A stretch of 64,000 nt of DNA from Paenibacillus catalpae (GTDB taxonomy: Bacteria > Bacillota > Bacilli > Paenibacillales > Paenibacillaceae). Each line of letters begins with the position of its first letter. Positions within the stretch are counted from its first letter, which is position 1. Below are positions 17,418 through 26,099 of the stretch, one piece after another. Where the stretch lies: positions 310,001-374,000 of the forward strand of contig NZ_FOMT01000004.1 in NCBI RefSeq assembly GCF_900112695.1, read 5' to 3'. Under the pieces are notes generated by a model. The model worked only from the letters and a program-made list of their open reading frames with translations, was not told where the DNA came from and searched no databases. The translations under genes and the position numbers were made by a program.

Positions 17418-18137
17418 ATGAAGATGAAGCTAAAGAGATGGCAGACCATAAGCGCGGGACTACTGGTGTTGGCCGTCATTGCCGGCGTCCTGGAATTTAA
17501 GGGCATCATCTGGCATAACAGCCTGTTCGCTGCCAAGTATAAAGTAAGAGGGATTGACGTATCGCACTATCAGGGGAAGATTAATTGGCAGAAGGTTGCA
17601 AGCCGTGGCAAATGGCGCTTCGCCTATATCAAAGCAACGGAAGGAAAAGATATGACGGATGCTTACTTCAGCTCGAACTGGGAGCAGGCTCGGAATGAGG
17701 GGATGCTGATTGGCGCCTATCATTTCTTCACCACGCAAAGCACCGGGGCTGAACAAGCTGCGCATTTCATAGAAGTAGTTCCGAACGCTGCCTCCACTCT
17801 TCCGCCTGTTATCGATATTGAGATCAGTCTCGACAAAGAGGTCCGGCATATTCAGCAAGAGCTAACCGCCTTAGCCGGTCAATTAGAGCAGCATTACAAA
17901 CAGCGGCCTATTCTGTACGTGACCTACGATACCTTTAATACCTATATTGCAGGCAGCTTCGAGGATTACGAAATTTGGATCAGAGACATAGTCAGGCACC
18001 CGGGACTGCGGAATGACCGCCCCTGGATCTTCTGGCAGTATAATAACCGCGGCCATATATCCGGCATTGATGCTTATGTCGATTTTAACGTCTTTAACGG
18101 AGACGAAGCCGAATTTAACGCGAGGTTTAAGAGCTGA
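17418..18137 (+). CDS. GH25 family lysozyme (N-acetylmuramidase)
   Basis: A 239-residue secreted or membrane-anchored muramidase. A basic start and hydrophobic segment (residues 10-30) are followed by the GH25 barrel: VRGIDVSHYQGKINWQKV with the first catalytic Asp, FAYIKATEGKD, GAYHFF and PPVIDIEISL with the acidic pair, ending WQYNNRGHISGIDAYVDFNV. It would cleave beta-1,4 bonds of peptidoglycan, in cell-wall remodelling or against competitors. There is no wall-binding domain and no phage context. AAGGATGG precedes the ATG. Confidence 0.92.
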   Translation: MKMKLKRWQTISAGLLVLAVIAGVLEFKGIIWHNSLFAAKYKVRGIDVSHYQGKINWQKVASRGKWRFAYIKATEGKDMTDAYFSSNWEQARNEGMLIGAYHFFTTQSTGAEQAAHFIEVVPNAASTLPPVIDIEISLDKEVRHIQQELTALAGQLEQHYKQRPILYVTYDTFNTYIAGSFEDYEIWIRDIVRHPGLRNDRPWIFWQYNNRGHISGIDAYVDFNVFNGDEAEFNARFKS

Positions 18138-18144
18138 AACGAGG

Positions 18145-18170
18145 AAAGGCCGATAAGCAACGGCCTTATT
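18145..18170 (+). terminator. Terminator of the lysozyme gene
   Basis: AAGGCCG, loop ATAAGCAA, CGGCCTT then ATT; short T tract, so moderate strength. Confidence 0.6.
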
Positions 18171-18200
18171 CATCCAGCCTTTTCCAATAATGCAAATCAG

Positions 18201-18761
18201 CTAATCGTTGGACAAGGCTTCCTCAATAGCCAGCTCCAGGTCTGTCGGCTGCGTCGTTGGCTCGAATCGGGCGATTACTTGTCCCTTCCGGTTAATGAGA
18301 AACTTGGAGAAGTTCCATTTTACACCGTCGCCGTCATAGAGGTCCGGGTGATTCTGCTGGAGGAAATCCTTCATCCACATCTCGCCGGAATCATCCGGAT
18401 TATAACCTTGGAAAGGCGCCTGCTCCGTCAGATATTGAAAGAGCGGATGGACGTGTTGTCCCCGCAGCTCCACCTTTTCAAATAACGAGAAGGTTACCCC
18501 GACATTTCGCCGGCAATGCTCTTCAACTTCCGAATGGCTGCCGGGCTCTTTGCCATTGAACTGATTGCACGGAAACGCCAGTATTTCAAAGCCATGCATC
18601 CAATATTTTTCGTACAGCTGCTGAAGCCCCTCGAACTGCTTGGAATAACCGCATTGGCTTGCTGTGTTCACGATCAGAAGAACCCTGCCACTAAACGCAG
18701 ACAGATGAATAGGCTCCCCATTAATCTCATTAACCTGAAAGTCATAGATGGACTTGTTCAT
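18201..18761 (-). CDS. Glutathione peroxidase-family thiol peroxidase
   Basis: A 186-residue thioredoxin-fold peroxidase. The catalytic Cys37 lies in NTASQCGYSKQFEGL; AFPCNQFNGKEPG supplies the second conserved Cys and the Gln; VKWNFSKFLI supplies the Trp/Asn of the tetrad. Bacilli lack glutathione, so reduction by thioredoxin is likely (BsaA type). It reduces hydroperoxides in the cytoplasm. It is some 20 residues longer than usual, with an insertion around residues 118-140 before VKWNF. GGAGAGAGGAA is the ribosome binding site. Confidence 0.92.
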   Translation of the reverse strand: MNKSIYDFQVNEINGEPIHLSAFSGRVLLIVNTASQCGYSKQFEGLQQLYEKYWMHGFEILAFPCNQFNGKEPGSHSEVEEHCRRNVGVTFSLFEKVELRGQHVHPLFQYLTEQAPFQGYNPDDSGEMWMKDFLQQNHPDLYDGDGVKWNFSKFLINRKGQVIARFEPTTQPTDLELAIEEALSND

Positions 18762-18883
18762 CTTTATTCCTCTCTCCCTGTTTTTATTTAATCCATCATA
18801 TAACCCAGAAGCCTATTTGAATAATATATAAAAACAATAATCTTCATAGGCATTTTCAATAATGTATATATTGGAAAAAAGGC

Positions 18884-19417
18884 TTATGAAAAACCCTCTC
18901 CCATCAGCAATTTTGCTGCTTCTTTCAGTATGATTTGATCGCGCATCAGCATAAAAAGCTTGGAATGATTACCGTCATTGTCGCTCACTGCTTTTTCCAT
19001 AACATCCATTGCTTGTGTAATGGTCAGCCACTGAACGGACATGCCGAGCTGCCGCTCAGCTTCCGTAAGCGACGCCATCCCCATGCCGGGACGTGCTTTG
19101 GCAAGAAAACAGTAGGAATATTGGAGAAATCCGTTACGGTTCTTATGCTCCTCCACATAACCAAGCTCTTTAATCACCTCCGCTTCATAGCCGGTCTCCT
19201 CCCGGATCTCCCGCAGGAAGGCCGCCTCAGCCAGCTCTCCATCTTCCATTCCGCCGCCCGGCAGCTTGTAAAGATCCACTTCGGACATGAACATCATCGC
19301 AACTTGATTATCGTTATTAACCAATACTCCCCTTGCGGCATAACGGGAAACCGTATCCAGATACTCCGGACTTCCTCCAATAAATTCACTGTCGGTTAAT
19401 CTTCTATTTAACGTCAT
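18884..19417 (-). CDS. Nudix hydrolase
   Basis: A 177-residue protein. AARGVLVNNDNQVAMMFM opens the Nudix fold, and GGGMEDGELAEAAFLREIRE plus ETGYEA is a complete Nudix box (G-x5-E-x7-REUxEExGU) coordinating Mg for diphosphate hydrolysis. The nucleotide or nucleoside-diphosphate substrate is not predictable. AAAGGAGATAACTC precedes the ATG. The start lies 3 bp after the stop of the small membrane protein gene, so both belong to one operon. Confidence 0.9.
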   Translation of the reverse strand: MTLNRRLTDSEFIGGSPEYLDTVSRYAARGVLVNNDNQVAMMFMSEVDLYKLPGGGMEDGELAEAAFLREIREETGYEAEVIKELGYVEEHKNRNGFLQYSYCFLAKARPGMGMASLTEAERQLGMSVQWLTITQAMDVMEKAVSDNDGNHSKLFMLMRDQIILKEAAKLLMGEGFS

Positions 19418-19420
19418 GAG

Positions 19421-19738
19421 TTATCTCCTTTTTAACGGTAGCTTCCTATATTCGATGGGGTAATCATTTAGTGACCAGTTCTTTTCACGGGCACGTCTCC
19501 GTTTAAATAAATAATGAACTCCAGCCGCCAGCAACCCCATACTGAAGGCGGAAATGAGGCTTTCCATTAACTTATCCGGATTAAAGTGCTTTACAGATAC
19601 ATAAATTCCATCGCACAAATAGATCAGTAAAATAACAAACAATAACCATTTCATCCATGCAGCTAGCTTTTTAAGTCGGTTAAAGCTTAATAATGTGAAA
19701 TAGATCGCCGCTACGAGAATAGCTATGATCATCAACAT
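19421..19738 (-). CDS. Small membrane protein of unknown function
   Basis: A 105-residue protein not recognised as a named family. It has three predicted transmembrane segments (residues ~2-16, 27-50 and 58-80), a positively charged KRRRAREK segment after the last, and a basic C terminus. It is immediately upstream of the Nudix gene in the same operon. Confidence 0.65.
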   Translation of the reverse strand: MLMIIAILVAAIYFTLLSFNRLKKLAAWMKWLLFVILLIYLCDGIYVSVKHFNPDKLMESLISAFSMGLLAAGVHYLFKRRRAREKNWSLNDYPIEYRKLPLKRR

Positions 19739-19880
19739 CCGCTTTCGCCCCCTGCCTGAACCTTCTCATAAACAACTATATTAAAAATATCCATAGCTTA
19801 AGGTAATGAAATCGATTAATATATTATCGTTATTGAAAATGCCATATTTTACATATGAAGTCACTTTCAAGGGGGTTACT

Positions 19881-20678
19881 ATGCTTCAGGCTTATTGGTA
19901 CATAACAAAGATGAAGCTGCTTACCAATCTGACTTACCGGTTTGAAGTGTTCACTTCCGTAGCAACAAATCTTATTCTGATGCTGGCCTCCGTATTCTTA
20001 TGGCAGACGGCTTACAAAGGCGGTGCCGGAGCCGCAGAGGCACTTAGTCTGCAGGATATAACCACCTACACCATTCTCTCGATCACGATCTCCACCATCT
20101 TCGTCTGCGATGTGCAAAACACGATCTATTACAAAATACGGGAAGGACAGATCGTCACCGACTTCTATCGCCCGATCCCCCTTCTTGCCTGCTACTTGGC
20201 CGAAGATATCGGAGAGATGTTCAGCGCCTTATTAAACAGAGCTCTCCCGCTTGTTGTATTTGCTTCCCTCTTTTTCGGAGTTCCATGGCCCGCTTCCTTC
20301 CGGAACTTCCTGCTTTTCCTCCCAAGCTGCCTGTTAAGCTACGCGATTCTATGGCTGCTCAGCGCGCTTGTTGGACTAATTGCCTTTTGGGTGATGGAGC
20401 TTGGCAACATGGGCAATGTCAAAGACAGCATCGTCCGCATATTGTCCGGCAGTATCGTTCCGCTGTGGTTTTTCCCGGAATCCGTCCAGACCGTCTCGAA
20501 GTTCCTGCCTTTCCAGTACACCTATCAGACTCCGCTTGGCATTTATATCGGCAATACAAGTACATCCGAAGCCTTTACTTCCATGGCCGTCCAGGCAGCG
20601 TGGATTGGAATACTGTATCTCATCCTGGCAGCAGGATGGGCACGCACGAAGAAAAAAACTCTAATCCAGGGAGGCTGA
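19881..20678 (+). CDS. ABC-2 type exporter permease (COG4587-like)
   Basis: A 265-residue protein with six predicted helices. LLTNLTYRFEVFTSVATNLI at the N terminus and the DIGEMFSALLNRALPLVVF region mark the DUF990/ABC-2 permease class. The frame extends 25 codons further, but ATG 19881 follows GGGGG at good spacing. It is the first gene of a three-gene exporter (two permeases plus ATPase) of unknown substrate; relatives are often annotated as drug or beta-exotoxin exporters, without proof. Confidence 0.85.
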   Translation: MLQAYWYITKMKLLTNLTYRFEVFTSVATNLILMLASVFLWQTAYKGGAGAAEALSLQDITTYTILSITISTIFVCDVQNTIYYKIREGQIVTDFYRPIPLLACYLAEDIGEMFSALLNRALPLVVFASLFFGVPWPASFRNFLLFLPSCLLSYAILWLLSALVGLIAFWVMELGNMGNVKDSIVRILSGSIVPLWFFPESVQTVSKFLPFQYTYQTPLGIYIGNTSTSEAFTSMAVQAAWIGILYLILAAGWARTKKKTLIQGG

Positions 20679-20688
20679 TGACGCCCTT

Positions 20689-21507
20689 ATGGTTTCCACG
20701 ATCAAGCATTATGTATCTGTCGCTTCCTGCTGGGCGCGCCTGGCCGTGCAGCGTCAGCTCGAATATCCGCTGTTTCTGTTCAGCTGGCTGCTTATGATCC
20801 CGATTCAATATTTCTCCGGCATCTGGATGCTCAAGATTATCGTCGACCGCTTCCAGGCGCTTAACGGCTGGGACTTCCCCCAATTGACCTTTCTCTACGG
20901 ACTTGGACTAATCAGCCATGGCATCTTTGTCGTCTTCTTCATCAATACATGGAGCATGGACCATATGGTCATTAACGGAGGTTTTGACCGTCTTCTGCTT
21001 CGCCCGATGAACGTCTTCTTCCAGCTCGTTGCAAGCTACGTGAACTTCATCGGTCTAATCGATTGTATTCCGGGAGTCATCATCTTTCTCTACGGGGCGG
21101 AGATCGCCGGCTTCGACTGGTCGCTCGCCAATGTCGGCAAGCTGATTCTCGTGCTGATCGGCGGTATCCTGATTCGTGCGGCATTGTTCACCAGCCTTGG
21201 CACGATTGCTTTCTGGACGAAGCGCAACGGCTCTATGGTTGGCTTCGCCCTGACAATGCTGGAGAGAGCAACGATGTATCCGCTCAGCATGTACCCTTAT
21301 TTCCTGCAAGCCCTGTTCACCTTTATCATCCCGATCGGGTTCATCAGCTTCTACCCTGCTGCGGAGTTTCTTCATGCGGACAGCGGCGGATTTGACCTTC
21401 CGCTAAGCTTTGCACTATGGACCCCGGTTGTTGGAATTATCTGCTTCCTGCTTGCGGGCGGCATCTTCAAATTCGGCATGAAAAATTACGAGAGCGCAGG
21501 CTCTTAA
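20689..21507 (+). CDS. ABC-2 type exporter permease (COG3694-like)
   Basis: A 272-residue, six-helix membrane protein: LEYPLFLFSWLLMIPIQYFS near the N terminus, INGGFDRLLLRPMNVFFQLV as the cytoplasmic coupling segment, and a C-terminal helix before KFGMKNYESAGS. It forms a heterodimeric channel with the preceding permease. It begins 11 bp after that gene and ends 21 bp before the ATPase start. Confidence 0.85.
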   Translation: MVSTIKHYVSVASCWARLAVQRQLEYPLFLFSWLLMIPIQYFSGIWMLKIIVDRFQALNGWDFPQLTFLYGLGLISHGIFVVFFINTWSMDHMVINGGFDRLLLRPMNVFFQLVASYVNFIGLIDCIPGVIIFLYGAEIAGFDWSLANVGKLILVLIGGILIRAALFTSLGTIAFWTKRNGSMVGFALTMLERATMYPLSMYPYFLQALFTFIIPIGFISFYPAAEFLHADSGGFDLPLSFALWTPVVGIICFLLAGGIFKFGMKNYESAGS

Positions 21508-21527
21508 CATTGGGGGATCTGACAAGA

Positions 21528-22517
21528 ATGGATGCTGTTATCGAGGTTAAGGATCTCATGAAAGAATACATTATCGTAAAGAAAGAAAGCGGTCTGCGCG
21601 GATCGATCAAAAGTCTGCTGTTTCCCAAGAAAACGAAATTTAACGGCGTAAACGGCATCAGCTTCTCCATCGCTCCAGGCGAAATTGTCGGCTATATCGG
21701 ACCAAACGGCGCCGGTAAAAGCACCACCATCAAGATGCTGACCGGCATTCTTCATCCCACTGCAGGCTCCATCAAAGTATGCGGCATCTCTCCGCAAGCT
21801 GACCGGAAAGCCGTTGTCCGCAAGCTTGGCGTTGTATTCGGACAACGTACGCAGCTGTACTGGGATTTGCGGCTTGGGGAATCCTTCGAGCTGCTTCGCC
21901 GGATCTACCAGATTGATCAGGCAGCGTATGAGGAAAATCTCGCGATATTGACCGATGTCCTCAAGCTGCAGGATTTCATGAATACGCCCGTTCGCCAGCT
22001 TTCGCTTGGCCAGCGTATGCGCGGCGATATCGCGGCGTCGATGCTGCATTCGCCTTCTGTCTTATTCCTCGATGAACCTACGATAGGGCTTGATGCGGAC
22101 GCCAAGCATGCCATCCGTAATTTCATTAAGGAGATTAATCGGACTCGGAACGTTACCGTTATTCTGACAACCCACGATCTTGACGATGTGGAGCAGCTGT
22201 GCAGCCGGATTATTGTCGTTAATAACGGCAAAATCGTAGAGGATGGGCCAATCGGCTCCATCATTCATAAGCTTACTCCTCACCGCATGCTTGTCGTGGA
22301 GCTGCAGAAGCCTTGTCAGGATCTCACCACTCCACATGCTACGGTCGTCAAACAAGAGGGGCTTAAAATTTGGTACCAGTTCGAGAAAGAGAGCATCTCC
22401 GCCTCGGAGCTCATCGCGGCGCTTTCACAGAAACTCCCCATTCAGGATATTAGCGTCAAGGAGCCCAACGTAGAAGATGCGATTAGGGAAGTCTATAAAA
22501 CAACAGCAACCGTATAA
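21528..22517 (+). CDS. ABC exporter ATP-binding protein (COG4586-like)
   Basis: A 329-residue ATPase. Walker A GPNGAGKSTTIKML near residue 58, signature LSLGQRMRGD, Walker B VLFLDEPTIGLD, and the H-loop in LTTHDLDDVEQL. A C-terminal ~90-residue extension is typical of this class. It drives export through the two permeases encoded upstream. The open frame extends 37 codons into the permease gene, but ATG 21528 is the plausible start (TTGGGGGATCTG upstream). A strong two-way terminator follows. Confidence 0.9.
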   Translation: MDAVIEVKDLMKEYIIVKKESGLRGSIKSLLFPKKTKFNGVNGISFSIAPGEIVGYIGPNGAGKSTTIKMLTGILHPTAGSIKVCGISPQADRKAVVRKLGVVFGQRTQLYWDLRLGESFELLRRIYQIDQAAYEENLAILTDVLKLQDFMNTPVRQLSLGQRMRGDIAASMLHSPSVLFLDEPTIGLDADAKHAIRNFIKEINRTRNVTVILTTHDLDDVEQLCSRIIVVNNGKIVEDGPIGSIIHKLTPHRMLVVELQKPCQDLTTPHATVVKQEGLKIWYQFEKESISASELIAALSQKLPIQDISVKEPNVEDAIREVYKTTATV

Positions 22518-22524
22518 GCCAGAA

Positions 22525-22572
22525 TAAACAAAAGCCGGGCTGCCCTTCACTTGAAGGGCGACCCGGCTTTTG
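22525..22572. terminator. Strong bidirectional terminator
   Basis: AACAAAAGCCGGG and CCCGGCTTTTGTT form the outer stem and CCCTTC/GAAGGG the inner stem. It sits between convergent ABC exporter and YVTN genes. Confidence 0.92.
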
Positions 22573-22575
22573 TTG

Positions 22576-23907
22576 TTATTCAGAAATGGCCAGATCACTC
22601 GGACCAGCCAAAATCTTATTCACGACTTCATACGTCTCTCCGTCAATGACAGCTATGCCATCTTGTACAGCCACATAAATCCGGTTTGTTCTTGTGTTCA
22701 CGGCAACGGCCTTTGGACAATCACCAACCGGAATCGTCTCTACAACCTTATGACTGGCTGCATCAATAACCGAGACGCTGTCGCTGCCGGAGTTGGATAC
22801 GTACACCAGATTAGCGAAGGTATCTACTCCCGCAGCATAAGGATTATGGCCGATTCCTTCTGTAATGGTTGCTATTACTGTATTCGCCGCGCCATTAATA
22901 ACGGTCACGCTATTGCTCTTGAAATTCGGAACGTATAAGAGATTCGCTTCCGGATGAATGGCAGCAAGACCCGGCTCGCTGCCAACCGGTATGTCCGGGA
23001 ACAGTCTTGTATTGGTCCTTCCGTCTATAACAGAAAGATCATAGTCCGGTTTACCGTTAGCTACATAAATCCGGTTGGTCTCGGCATGAACCGCTATCCC
23101 GGCAGGAAGATTGCCTACTCCTACCGATGCAATAATGTGGTTGGCCTCCCCGTCCAGAACATCGACCGAATTCATCAGTGAGCTTGTAATATAGACGCGG
23201 TTGGTCTTCGCATTCACGGCTGCTAGTGACGGAAATGGACTAACCTGCACAACGGCTATAACTTCCTTGGTGCTCCCGTCCAGAACGGAAAGCTGATGCC
23301 TGCTGCTGTTAACGGCATAAATCCGGTTCGTCACCGGATTAAGCGCAATTCCCTTAACAGAACCGATAGAAGGTAAGGCAATCGTATCGACGACAGTCTC
23401 CGTCTCACCGTCTATAACCCGGATCAGATTCTCGTCATGCGAAGAGGCATAAATCAGATTCCCTCTCATCGGAGCTGAAGCCGGCTTGATTACAGAAGCT
23501 CCGGCTGGCAGCGGAGCCTTCACTTCAGCCGGAGCTTGATTGATTACGGGAACAGGAGAAGAAATACTTTTGGACACCGCTTTTGGTTCAGGTTCGAATA
23601 CAGCCTTAGCTTTCGGTTTTGGTTCAGGTGCAAGTGTAGGTGCATACACATACTCATCCTCCAGCCTATCCAGCCATCCCGATACTTCCCGCCCTCTCAG
23701 CTTCCGTAACGGCTGTTTTTTATAACGTTGCTGCGGGACCATGACATTTGACTTCGTTGCAGCGGATTTCGCGGGTTTCTGCTGCTTCTTCCTGGTTTTC
23801 GCCGCCTGCTCGATGCGGCCAGGGGGACATAGAAACCCCGACAGCTTCTGAGGCAAGTACAGCAGCAGCGGTGCGGATTCTTTTTTGCCCCGGCTATACA
23901 ATTTCAC
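22576..23907 (-). CDS. YVTN-type beta-propeller protein
   Basis: A 443-residue protein. Residues ~1-140 are basic and low in complexity, with KTRKKQQKPAKSAATKS and a Pro/Lys/Glu linker (PEPKPKAKAVFEPEPKAVSK). The rest is about seven ~42-residue repeats with NRIYV and SVIDG/VTVIN motifs, forming a seven-bladed propeller. Such proteins scaffold interactions, often at the cell surface, but no clear signal peptide is visible. The start is GTG 23907 because GGGGAGGAG lies 6 bases upstream; a longer frame has no site. The binding partner is unknown. Confidence 0.8.
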   Translation of the reverse strand: MKLYSRGKKESAPLLLYLPQKLSGFLCPPGRIEQAAKTRKKQQKPAKSAATKSNVMVPQQRYKKQPLRKLRGREVSGWLDRLEDEYVYAPTLAPEPKPKAKAVFEPEPKAVSKSISSPVPVINQAPAEVKAPLPAGASVIKPASAPMRGNLIYASSHDENLIRVIDGETETVVDTIALPSIGSVKGIALNPVTNRIYAVNSSRHQLSVLDGSTKEVIAVVQVSPFPSLAAVNAKTNRVYITSSLMNSVDVLDGEANHIIASVGVGNLPAGIAVHAETNRIYVANGKPDYDLSVIDGRTNTRLFPDIPVGSEPGLAAIHPEANLLYVPNFKSNSVTVINGAANTVIATITEGIGHNPYAAGVDTFANLVYVSNSGSDSVSVIDAASHKVVETIPVGDCPKAVAVNTRTNRIYVAVQDGIAVIDGETYEVVNKILAGPSDLAISE

Positions 23908-23985
23908 ACGTATCTCCTCCCCAAACCTCCAACATAACAGCTTATTTATTATAAGTAGGTACGTATGGAATGGCTTGGGCACAGG

Positions 23986-25185
23986 CTACAACTTCATTCG
24001 GCTTCTCACCATCAAGGCGGCTCCCGTTACAACCGCGTCTTCTTTCAATTGGCCCATCGAAAATTCCGGCAAATAAGCTTCGCTGTAGTACGACTTCTTA
24101 ACAGCCACATCCGTCGCCACCCGATAATACATCGGGTTTGCATTAATTAAGGCTCCTCCAAGAATGATAAGCTCCGGGTGGAACATGTTAATCAGATTCG
24201 CCAGCCCCACCCCGAAGTAGGAAGCGGATTGATGAAACATCTCTGTGATAAAGGGATCACCGGCATTGAGACCGGATGTAATTGTGTCCAGATTAACTTG
24301 CTCCGGAGCAACAGAGGAATGATTGGGCAGCAAACTTCCGCCCAGCTTTAATCGGGTCCGCACTTGTCTCTCCAAGGCCTGAACGGAAGCGAAGGTTTCA
24401 AGAGAACCGTAATTCCCCGAATCACCCAGCCTCGGGCCGTCAACATCAATGATCATTTGCCCGATGGAGCCCTCCGTATCTACCTTTCCGTATACGATCC
24501 GTCCATAGGACATCATGGCTGAGCGCAGGCTGACGCCGGCGGAGACGTATAGCGCATGCTCCACATTCTCGTGGCGAATGGACCAATGCTCCCCTACAAG
24601 CGCCGTATTAGCCCCATTCTCCAGCATGGTTGGCAGTTGAATGGCTTCTTCGAACATCAAGCATATCGGTACTTGCTCCCAGTCTTTAGCGGGAAAATAT
24701 TTCGGATTAATAATAACGCCGCTGCCGGGATCGAGCGGCCCAACTGCTCCAATGCCGAGGCCCAGAACACGCTCTGGCGCAATCGCATGATCCTTCATAA
24801 AAGCAAGCATCATGCCGACGGCATGATCAACCAGGCGTTCAGGCGTCATCGTCACGTCCATCCGCCAGCGGACGACCGATTTCTGGTTCATGTTCATATC
24901 GAATAAACCCAACGTGGACGTGAATCTGGATATTTCGAGTCCAAATATATACCGGTGATCAGGATTAACCTGATAGAGCAGCGGCTTTCTTCCGCCTTTC
25001 GACGGACCTAAGCCGGTAACGAGTATAAGGCCCTCCTTGGCCATTTCATCCAATAAACGAGTCATCGTGCTGCTGGTTATATCATGGGCTTCCAGCAATT
25101 CCGCTTTCGCGACGGGTCCCAGATTAGCGATGCAATCGTAAATCAGCTGTTTATGAGAGGGGACGGAACGCGGAGAATAACTCAT
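23986..25185 (-). CDS. ROK family transcriptional repressor lacking kinase and zinc motifs
   Basis: A 399-residue regulator. The N-terminal winged helix (KQLIYDCIANLGPVAKAELL, DITSSTMTRLLDEMAKEGLI) is followed by a ROK sugar-kinase fold. The kinase residues are gone: the phosphate loop reads EISRFTSTLGLF instead of DxGGT, the catalytic END reads ENGAN, the metal-binding EIGH reads SIGQ, and the zinc-binding CxCGxxGCxE reads GDSGNYGSLE. It is thus a pure DNA-binding sensor. It is divergent from the chromate transporter pair, with two matching dyads in the spacer. Confidence 0.88.
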   Translation of the reverse strand: MSYSPRSVPSHKQLIYDCIANLGPVAKAELLEAHDITSSTMTRLLDEMAKEGLILVTGLGPSKGGRKPLLYQVNPDHRYIFGLEISRFTSTLGLFDMNMNQKSVVRWRMDVTMTPERLVDHAVGMMLAFMKDHAIAPERVLGLGIGAVGPLDPGSGVIINPKYFPAKDWEQVPICLMFEEAIQLPTMLENGANTALVGEHWSIRHENVEHALYVSAGVSLRSAMMSYGRIVYGKVDTEGSIGQMIIDVDGPRLGDSGNYGSLETFASVQALERQVRTRLKLGGSLLPNHSSVAPEQVNLDTITSGLNAGDPFITEMFHQSASYFGVGLANLINMFHPELIILGGALINANPMYYRVATDVAVKKSYYSEAYLPEFSMGQLKEDAVVTGAALMVRSRMKL

Positions 25186-25280
25186 CGTTTCATCCTTTCC
25201 AATAGATTGACGTTCGTTTTTTATATCTGCAATTATACCCCAGATGATAAATAGGGGCTATGACGAACAATCCCATCCCA

Positions 25281-25303
25281 CTTTATTTAACATTGAAATA
25301 AAC
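25281..25303. promoter_or_regulatory. ROK-type operator, distal copy
   Basis: CTTTATTTAA and TTGAAATAAAC half-sites around a 2-base centre. It is a degenerate copy of the 25375 dyad and lies nearer the repressor gene. Centre-to-centre distance to the other copy is 94 bp, about nine helical turns. Confidence 0.6.
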
Positions 25304-25374
25304 CTAACAAAGTTCAACTGGAATTCCACCCGATTTTATTGGTATAAACAATTCTTATAAAGAAAAATCCCATA

Positions 25375-25397
25375 CTTTAATTCAAATTGAAATAAAG
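25375..25397. promoter_or_regulatory. ROK-type operator, proximal copy overlapping the chromate promoter
   Basis: CTTTA-A-TTCAA-A-TTGAA-A-TAAAG, a 23-bp dyad that is perfect except at the three single-base spacers. A -10 hexamer TATAAT follows at 25402-25407, so the dyad covers the -35 region and bound repressor would block transcription. It resembles AT-rich NagC/XylR-type operators. Confidence 0.7.
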
Positions 25398-25438
25398 TTG
25401 CTATAATAGCTTTGTTATCTTTAAAAGGAGTGTAAGCA

Positions 25439-26077
25439 ATGAAGACAAATTGGAGAGAGCGTCTCTATATATCAGCCCAGCTATTCTGGATGTTTGTCCG
25501 GATTGGGCCTTCCACCTTTGGCGGCGGTTATGCCATGATGCCCGTCATTGAACGCGAGGTTGTTAAGAAGCGCAAATGGATTGGCGAGAAGGATCTCGCG
25601 GACGTCGTATCCTTAGCGGGTTCAGCACCCGGCGGCGTTGGAGTAAACGCGGCAGCCTTCATCGGGTACCGGAAAGCCGGCATTCCCGGAGCGGCTATGG
25701 CGGTTATCGGCGTTACCCTGCCAACCTTTATCATTGTCATTGTACTTAGTCTGTTCTATCTGAAGTTTCAAGACAATCCCAAGCTCCAGGCTGCCTTGAA
25801 AGGCGTACATGGCGCCGTTGTTGCGTTAATCGTAATGGCCGCCTACCGGATGGCCAAAGCCGCTATTTTCGATAAAGCAACCGCCGCCCTGTCGATTTTG
25901 GCGCTTCTGTCTCTGCTTGTGCTTCCTGTTACGCCGCTCATTGTCGTGGCTGCCGGTATCGTAATCGGCATCTTCCTGATCCGGGCCAAGGCGAGGGCAG
26001 GCAAGAAAGCCGATACGGAGAAGCCTTCCTCCAGCCATCCGGGTCAGGAGCTCATGTATCCGGAGTATTATATTTGA
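25439..26077 (+). CDS. Chromate transporter, short-chain subunit 1
   Basis: A 212-residue, half-size CHR protein with about five to six helices. Motifs: FGGGYAMMPVIEREVV near residue 28, then SLAGSAPGGVGVNAAAFIGY. In short-chain CHR systems two homologous halves encoded side by side together form one transporter, probably exporting chromate or a related oxyanion by proton or sulfate coupling. The second half begins 22 bp downstream. AAAAGGAGTGTAAGC is the ribosome binding site. A basic ~30-residue tail follows the last helix. Confidence 0.88.
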   Translation: MKTNWRERLYISAQLFWMFVRIGPSTFGGGYAMMPVIEREVVKKRKWIGEKDLADVVSLAGSAPGGVGVNAAAFIGYRKAGIPGAAMAVIGVTLPTFIIVIVLSLFYLKFQDNPKLQAALKGVHGAVVALIVMAAYRMAKAAIFDKATAALSILALLSLLVLPVTPLIVVAAGIVIGIFLIRAKARAGKKADTEKPSSSHPGQELMYPEYYI

Positions 26078-26099
26078 TCTGTATGAGGGAGAGTTAAGC

